Of a stretch of 34,615 bases of DNA, positions 28,715-34,615 are shown piece after piece. The notes below the pieces were generated by a model. The model made no database searches. It was not told where the DNA came from and worked only from the letters and a program-made list of their open reading frames with translations. Location: positions 1-34,615 of the forward strand of contig NBIV01000454.1 of assembly GCA_003194525.1 (NCBI GenBank), written 5' to 3'. Made by a program: the position numbers and the translations under genes. This stretch comes from Gracilariopsis chorda (taxonomy: Eukaryota; Rhodophyta; Florideophyceae; Gracilariales; Gracilariaceae). Each line of letters begins with the position of its first letter. The first letter of the stretch is position 1.

Positions 28715-28733
28715 TGAGTGGCTGGCACTATAG
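28715..28733 (-). repeat. right arm of the 19-bp inverted repeat around the Helitron
   Basis: Exact reverse complement of 21316-21334. It lies about 270 bp after the last protein-like sequence (28444). Confidence 0.75.
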
Positions 28734-28815
28734 AAAGGAGTACAAAGCCAGCCATTTAACATTGAGCGCTTTAGTGCAAACTATGTACCATAGTCACTCT
28801 TGGCGCCGCAGTCCT

Positions 28816-28875
28816 CATTGGTCTGCAGGCCGTTTGTTCGCTATCGCTCGCAAACAGCCTGCAGGTACCCCAATG
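28816..28875. repeat. 60-bp hairpin
   Basis: Nested arms pair as CATTGG (28816-28821) with CCAATG (28870-28875), CTGCAGGC (28823-28830) with GCCTGCAG (28857-28864), and GTTTG (28832-28836) with CAAAC (28851-28855), closed by a 14-nt loop. Short mismatched gaps separate the stems. No protein frame explains it. It could be a small miniature transposon or a structured RNA. Confidence 0.65.
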
Positions 28876-29580
28876 TCACATGTATTCGGCGGCGCGCAGC
28901 GCTGCTGAAGGCCGCCTTCTCTTGTTTTACCTACCTAAAGAATTCTCTGACAATGAGCTAGTTGACCCTTTAGGATACATGAATAAACGCACATTCATTT
29001 CCCTACAAACGACTAGCCATTGGTAATCACATGATTTCCCCTACTGGTGCGAATCGGTCGAGAACGTGCAAGATCTGTCACTCTCAACAGCCTCAACTTT
29101 TATCAGCCCTGTCGAACCCGTCTCACACGTGGATATCTCTGAGAGCCAACGAACAGGCAAATCTTTGGTGCGTACGATCAGTTGGTACTCTTCCAATTCC
29201 ATGTACACGCTGTCGATCTTCGGGGCAACGGAGCACATAATCTCTTCCGAAAACCAACTTAAAGTGCCACGGTGCACACCAATTTTGCTTCATTTCAGAC
29301 AGTATCATGCAGATTTTTCCAATTATGTGCAGAAGCGCGGTCGAATAGACTCCTTATGGGGGCGTAAATGGTATTTTTGTAGGTAGCGGACATTTGTTTG
29401 GGACATATCGAGCATGGCGCGAGATGATAGTTGAAACGAAGAACCAATTACAGTGGAATAGGATGTAGGTGGCTGTTTGGAGAAACGTTTTCTGCAACTT
29501 TAGAGTATATTCTAGCATAAATATAAAATCGTTAGCCGATTAGATATTACGTAAAATAGAAATACATCCTATTCAGACAT
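28876..29580. other. 700 bp without a recognisable gene
   Basis: The frames are short (at most 106 codons at 29066-29386, plus) and carry no motif. Nothing else was seen. Confidence 0.4.
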
Positions 29581-29584
29581 CAAA

Positions 29585-29860
29585 AAAACAATTAGGTACA
29601 TTACCACCTACGTACACCCTTCTCATAAAAAATTGTTGTATTTTAGGTAGTGCAGACGTAGGCTACACTGTACTGCAAACCTATACCCTTCTAACAGAAA
29701 TAGTTATATGTTGCCTATTGCATAGGTACACTGCGCAGTACTGCAAACTTATACCATTCTAACAAAAATATTTCTGATTTATGTAGTGCATATGTAGACC
29801 ACAAAGTACCACAAAGGTACACCCCTCTAACAAGAATAGGAATAAACTATACGCTGCATA
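29585..29860. repeat. degenerate tandem repeat, period 68-69 bp, about four copies
   Basis: The phrase ACC(C/A)(T/C)TCTAAC or its variant starts at 29616, 29685, 29753 and 29821, spaced 69, 68 and 68 bp. Around it each copy has GTAGTGCA, TACTGCAAAC(C/T)(T/A)ATA and AGGTACA-like blocks. The copies have diverged, so it is an old minisatellite. Confidence 0.75.
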
Positions 29861-30140
29861 CGTAAGTAGAACTGTCCTCGAAAAGTTTTGACGTCTGAAA
29901 CGCATAGTAAATAAGAATGCAATGCATACGTACTTAGTAAAGTACTACTTATGTGAAATATCAATATAGTACTAGTGTCAGGAACATCTGGAGACTTTGA
30001 GGACAATATTTATACGCATATAGCATGCGTGCAACTATTTTGCACCACTAGCTCTCTACCTATGCTGTAGAGATGGTACATTTTTCATTGAAAAGTGAGC
30101 ACCCAATCTCTCAATTACTCTCTGTTTCCTGCAATCAGAC

Positions 30141-30565
30141 ATGAATTCTTCTTCGCTTCGACCACCATCAAGATTTATTGGACTACTGTCGGGAGCAGGC
30201 CGTCGTCCAAGAGAGAATATACAGCCCCTGAATCATCGATACATAACAAATGAATTATGCAGGTGGACGTAGGAGCTAGAGCCGACCTTCCCCAAAACGT
30301 TATGTACTTTAACTTCTCTCATTCTTCCAGCGTTCAACAGGAGCAAGATAAGACGTTTATGCAGTTCGCTGGGAGACCTGGTCAAGTCATTCACTATAGA
30401 GCGAAATATGTCTGGGATGCAAGGTCAGAAAGTAATTGTGAAGGTCTCCAACCTGCAACTTCTTTACATCCGGAGCACCAACTAATCACTGGCTCACTAC
30501 CAGCGTTTTGTGGGACGCGCATTGCAAACGTTCATCGAACGATTAGACGTAATCTCCAGTACTAG
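30141..30565 (+). CDS. two short overlapping frames, hypothetical, possibly exons
   Basis: ATG 30141 opens a 43-codon Arg/Pro-rich frame (SSLRPPSRFIGLLSG) ending at 30272. ATG 30257 opens a 102-codon frame ending at 30565. The sequence ATGCAG|GTGGAC at about 30257-30266 could be a 5' splice site joining the first frame to a later exon. Neither product is recognised. These may be the 5' part of the gene whose longest frame is 30949-31620, but no splice pattern is proven. Confidence 0.25.
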
Positions 30566-30948
30566 GCGTGAGTGCTTCGTATTGGTATGCGCAAGTATTT
30601 TGGCCCAGTTCTGCTTGTTACAGAGACGGAAGGAACATGCTGTCGATATGAAAGCTCCAGATCACTTGGGATTTCTTTCAGACGACTTCGTATCAATTCG
30701 TAACTTGAATACATATATCGATTACGTTCTTTTCTAACGCTATCAACACACTTAAATGTGTTACTTGCAACCGTTGTCACATTCATCGATATGTAGTACG
30801 TATGGGGTGGAGATCCGTCATTTGTTCCCCTTCAAAGCAATGTTTCTCTTTCTGTTCGAGGCTATGACGTGCGCTACACATATTTATGGTCCGGAGGTCC
30901 TCTCAGTCATAATTCACCGGATATTCTTCTCCTTTCAAGAGAAGAAGA

Positions 30949-31620
30949 ATGGTTTCTAATCCAAATAATCGATACATGGTTCCGAAGGTATACGATATCT
31001 TGCAACCAAGACCAAACATTGTCCGACAGAGATATAGAAATTTGTTCAGACCAGAGGAAAGCATTCGGAGGAGACCAAACTCGGACAAGTCTACTCTGGA
31101 TATATCTGCAGACTCTGTTGAGGAATTAATAGTTGTCCGGAACTACCAAGGTGCCCATGAACCCGGAGTAGATGTGATATCTGATGCTGGACGTTCACCC
31201 AAAGACAACCGAGGTACAACCCTTGCAATGAGAGCTGTCGTCGTAGAGCCAAGTGGATTATTCAGGTCGGAAGCTCTAGATGTCCAACTGGTAGGGGGAA
31301 AAGAATTGCATGAAATGGGAACCAGAAATCCTCGACGTCGAGTGGTCAAGTACAAGCGTTTGAAGCCTGATTCAATGGAACCTGAGAAAGGGTCATTTTC
31401 ACTGCTCTGCCCCTTATGGAGAGCTTCATGCCCTGTTCGGATACAGCAACATATATTTTATCAATGGATGCGAGAAAACCGAGACGAAGGGAGTGGACCA
31501 CAGGCAGAACATCCCAAACGTAGACACTATAGTGATAATCGGCTGCTGAACTCTGGCATTCTTTTTCAGCAATGGTTGCTTCGTACTAGCCTGAAAATTG
31601 AAGACTTGAGACTTCATTGA
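30949..31620 (+). CDS. hypothetical basic protein, 223 codons
   Basis: Open from ATG 30949 to TGA 31618-31620. The product is Arg-rich, with runs such as RQRYRNLFRPEESIRRR and RNPRRRVVKYKRLK, no membrane span and no recognisable domain. Parts of the sequence just upstream (30570-30930) look protein-like in other frames, so this may be the last exon of a longer gene or a decayed transposon protein. Length and composition alone support it. Confidence 0.35.
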   Translation: MVSNPNNRYMVPKVYDILQPRPNIVRQRYRNLFRPEESIRRRPNSDKSTLDISADSVEELIVVRNYQGAHEPGVDVISDAGRSPKDNRGTTLAMRAVVVEPSGLFRSEALDVQLVGGKELHEMGTRNPRRRVVKYKRLKPDSMEPEKGSFSLLCPLWRASCPVRIQQHIFYQWMRENRDEGSGPQAEHPKRRHYSDNRLLNSGILFQQWLLRTSLKIEDLRLH

Positions 31621-32113
31621 TTGGAAACAGAACAAATCGTCGGTGATCTCGGAATGCTAGATAGAGGTGCTAGATCGCAAGTTTCTTAGGCAGAAGCTCA
31701 AAAATACTAGGAAAATGATACATTCTGCTAGTTTCTGGCGCTTGCCAAGTAAAAAAAAACTTTTTTGGAATTCACACTTCCATATCTTACAGAGCCTTGC
31801 CTCACCTGCACTGTGCATCGCTAGTTTCAAGTTTGGAGCAAGTTCATTCTCCACTAAAAGCTAGATACAGATCTCGAAATGGCGCTGGGCGCGCAGCGGC
31901 CAGTGCCATTTCGAGCACCCAACCAAAATTAACATTTTTATTTCCATCTTTTGAATTTCAAACTTCATACTGCCCTAGTTTGACTTCCAACTCATCCTCA
32001 GGAACTCATCTGGGTAGCTCTCTCCGTTCTCACACACCCGACGCACCGCGCATCAGATTCCAATACCACCCATTCTGTCAACCTAACAGCCTCAACGACA
32101 ATCCTAAACATCA
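31621..32113. other. about 490 bp without a recognisable gene
   Basis: Contains a short inverted repeat around the phrase GAAATGGC...GCCATTTC (arms AGATCTCGAAATGGC-like and GCCATTTCGAG near 31875-31915) and otherwise nothing I can assign. Confidence 0.4.
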
Positions 32114-32800
32114 CTAGCCTTCTTCTCCCTCTTCCCTCTTTGCATGCCTCCTCTTCAACCGACTCTTAACCTCCAATCCTTCTTCGTCTTTCTCCTCCAA
32201 CCTCCTCTTCACACCCCCTCTACCTCCAGGAGTAACCGGAGACCCACTCCTGACAGCATCTCCCACCCCACCTTCCCTTCCACCTCCATACATCTTGTTC
32301 CACATATCCTCGACTAGATGCACAGCCCTGTCCACCAGTAAAAGCCGCTTCTACAACTCCAAAAGCCGTCCTCGCAACTCCTCATTTTCCTTCCACAGCC
32401 TCCCCAGCTCCTCTTCCACACACGCCACAACCCCATCGACGTGCTGCTCTGCCCACACCCCAGCCTCCCTCACCCTTCGGCGTAACTCATCCACAGCACC
32501 CATCGGCACTCCTTCCTCCGACGCACTCAGAACCATCCCTCCCAACTCCATGACAACCTCCTCAATACACTCATCCAAACGCTCCTTAAGTCCTCCCCCA
32601 GCGCTCCTCAATAGTTCCTTCACATCGTCGTAGAACCCATCCATTTGTCTCCTTACACCTCCCCCTACCCCTCCTCCTCGACCACCCTCGCCCGCACCTC
32701 CCTCCCCAACATCCCCTCCCATCATCGTCCCTACCCCAAGCTTACTGACTGAAAATTGCAAATAGTAGTCAAGGTGCGTGTGGGTGTTCTCAAATGACAT
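32114..32800 (-). pseudogene. Gly-rich, coiled-coil protein interrupted by one TAG
   Basis: ATG at 32800; an alternative Met-Met-Gly start lies near 32725. The frame reads through a Gly/Glu-rich tract (GEGGAGEGGRGGGVGGG), then helical, charged sequence with heptad-like leucines (ELLRSAGGGLKERLDE, VDELRRRVREAG, EELGRLWKENEELRGRLLEL). It meets TAG at 32351-32353, then continues in the same frame with RAVHLVEDMWNKMYGG and a C-terminal basic stretch (GGVKRRLEEKDEEG, RLKRRHAKREE) that resembles a nuclear signal, ending at 32114. Total length would be 228 residues. It is either a once-mutated gene or a sense-codon/stop polymorphism. I do not recognise the family; a gag-like or chromatin-associated protein is conceivable. 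Confidence 0.5.
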
Positions 32801-33399
32801 GAATGTTCAAGAGTCGTGAATGAATTTTCAAAAGTCGATAATGAATGTCCCACCTCTTCACTTGAACCAACTTTGTCACTGCTTAAATGCACAGCTCATC
32901 ATCTTCTCATTTGCTCACCCCTTGTCCTTCCCAACACAAAAAACAATATTTTGGACCTCTACACGATAATGCCTTCACCCTCTTCACTCTTCTTCATACA
33001 TCAAGCACGCCACAATGCATTCATGTATGAAAAGAACCAGTACTTTCTATATCAACAGAATGGACAATCGCGGTATTTGGCTATAACAACGGGATCCTTC
33101 ACACCCGTACAATAACCTTCAATTCTCATACATAATCCCATACTCAATTTTACATCCATTCGTGTTTCATATGAGCTGCCCCTTCATTCTCCCCTCCAAT
33201 ACACCCATCCCAAGTTTCTTCTCATACTTGTAGACCTTTTTTATGGAATATAACAAAGTGAAATCTTTGTAGACATCATCCCTTCATTATTACGCATCAT
33301 TCGAATGAAGCCGCATAAAAAGTAATCCCCATCGTAGTAAACCTCTCCCATTCACTATAAACATTTACTATAAATTCATTATAAAGATCAAAAAGCAAT

Positions 33400-34600
33400 C
33401 ATCAGATCTAACAAACGTATATCACTAGTTTACTTATCATTATCAATCGCTTTCATCGTCCTCACCTATCAGACCCTCTGCTCCTTTAGGAACCATTTCA
33501 ACCTCATCGTCATCCTCCTGTTCATAATCTCCGTCATTGTTCTTTTTCGCTGGTTTCAGTATATTCTATCATCCTCCTCATCCGACGGATTCTCACCTTC
33601 GGCTTTGCATAACTACATCTCTATCGTCAGCTTCATCTCCCCGCTCCTCTTCCCCTCCTCCCACCTCACATAATTCGCCACGGTCCTCTTCATCATTAAA
33701 AAGGGAGGCGAAAACCGCTTTGCCTATGCACCGCATACGGGAGATTGTATCCCTCAGGTACAAAGTAAATATGGTATCGCATGCAATAGCCTTTCGCTAT
33801 TGCATCATTGTACCCAGCCCCAGCATGAAATACATCCCCCTTCCAATGAACACAGAAAAAGGTGGAACTCTGAACTTCCGAACCATCATAGAAGCCAAAG
33901 CTCTTTCAAATTACCCCGTGTCATTGTCAGAGTATGTGACCGTTCAAAACCCAAATCATGAACGCATCGGTCCCGATGCCATTGCAAAATACCCCGGGTT
34001 CACATTTCTCATCCTTCATTCTCCGTCAAACCCTGAAATCTGTTGTAGCACCTGCCTCGGACAATCCTCTCCAGTACAAAGATACGGCCACCCGTGTGAG
34101 GGGCATACATCGTTCCACCTTCAGAAACCCGAAAGCCGCTGCAATCTGACCGAGCCTTGCATCCAACATGGCTCTCTTTCGAGCAAGAACCGCACCGTTT
34201 TCACGCTCCTCAATTCTGTCCGCAATCCTCGTCTGGTTGTGATGAAACGCCCACCGCCTTGATACCATTCTTAACATCCTTTACCCCTCCTTCATTGATG
34301 ATCATATTCCAGAAAACACGATTCGCTTCGTTCGTGAGATCCGGTTGCGAAACAAATCGCGTTCGAAGAAGTCCATCAGTTCTTCTATCACATCTTCGTC
34401 CTTTTGCAGTCCCCTGTTCGAAGCCTCACTCCCATGCCTTCATCTGTTCCGAAATTCTCCAGCACACAAAACCCTCTCTCGAAAGCTTCACTCTCTTCTT
34501 CGCAAAGTAAACACGAGCTAAGTCCTCTTCTCAAAAGCAGCCATCCATAACGCTTCCTCTTCTTTCGATTCCGTTCCTGATGACGGCATCTTCAGGCCCA
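33400..34600 (-). pseudogene. decayed minus-strand coding sequence, unknown
   Basis: Read on the minus strand, protein-like stretches occur in several frames. Examples are ADRIEERENGAVLARKRAML (34026-34277 frame), AIAKGYCMRYHIYFVPEGYN (about 33795-33735) and a strongly acidic segment (DYEQEDDDEVEMVP at about 33528-33487). They are separated by stops and shifts. The plus-strand frame 33537-34262 is probably their shadow. No domain is recognised. It may be another transposon or a host pseudogene. Confidence 0.35.
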
Positions 34601-34615
34601 GCACTGCACGTGTCG

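Larger units (their letters stand above)
21316..28733 (+). mobile_element. decayed Helitron (Rep plus helicase), interrupted by a solo LTR
   Basis: Coding remnants from 22079 to about 28150 (possibly 28444) read, in order, as the Helitron helicase-like N-terminal region, HUH Rep, and a PIF1-family helicase. All are broken by stops and frameshifts. A 19-bp perfect inverted repeat at 21316-21334 and 28715-28733 brackets them and may be the terminal inverted repeat of a Helitron2/Helentron-type element. I could not identify canonical TC and CTRR ends, so the boundaries are inferred. A 700-bp solo LTR sits at 23543-24242. Confidence 0.8.

Noticed and set aside
29585..29860. possible CRISPR array
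   Set aside because: The repeated units are contiguous and diverged over their whole length, without identical repeats and unique spacers, in a eukaryotic context.
33537..34262. 241-codon plus-strand frame
   Set aside because: The minus strand reads as better protein-like sequence (acidic stretch, helical segments). The plus frame is rich in Ser/Pro from the complementary acidic codons.

Overview
This looks like a transposon-rich stretch of a eukaryotic nuclear genome, probably from a red alga. The reason is the lineage of its Ty1/copia element: the integrase and gag resemble the GalEa clade, known from red algae and some aquatic animals, and the primer site is of the half-initiator-tRNA type. 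This assignment is inferred from family resemblance, not from a database search. There is no bacterial-style operon structure. I recognised no rRNA or tRNA gene and no CRISPR array.

Layout. (1) 166-14961 is a complete but dead GalEa-like Ty1/copia retrotransposon: LTRs 171-498 and 14630-14956, duplicated target ATGAT. Its single gag-pol frame is broken by stop codons. (2) Nested inside that pol frame, at 3003-12580 on the minus strand and bounded by a perfect AAATT duplication, is a full-length Ty3/gypsy element with a C-terminal chromodomain (chromovirus type). It has LTRs of about 828 bp, a PBS, a PPT, an intact 724-codon gag and an intact RNase H-integrase frame. Its protease-RT part carries stops and frameshifts, and the RT has lost its YxDD segment. 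(3) 14962-21315 is mostly unassigned, apart from an intact 463-codon membrane-protein gene of unknown family at 17056-18447 (minus). (4) 21316-28733 holds a decayed Helitron (Rep plus PIF1-like helicase) bracketed by a 19-bp perfect inverted repeat and itself interrupted by a solo LTR (23543-24242) of the same gypsy superfamily. (5) 28734-34615 has hairpins, a 68-bp tandem repeat, one orphan plus-strand ORF (30949-31620), a minus-strand Gly-rich/coiled-coil ORF split by one stop codon (32114-32800), and decayed minus-strand coding sequence.

The most unusual signal is not a gene. The gypsy element, and only that element, is saturated from LTR to LTR with tiny perfect hairpins. They typically have 4-6 bp arms, C-rich first and G-rich second, with 1-5 nt loops, and they occur even inside conserved RT and RNase H codons. 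Comparing the two LTRs and the solo LTR shows loops changing while arms are kept, including one compensatory change of both arms. A second unexpected point is that the outer copia LTRs differ by about 3% while the LTRs of the gypsy nested within differ by about 6.5%, the reverse of what nesting order predicts. A third is a Tudor-like fold inserted between integrase and RT of the copia polyprotein.
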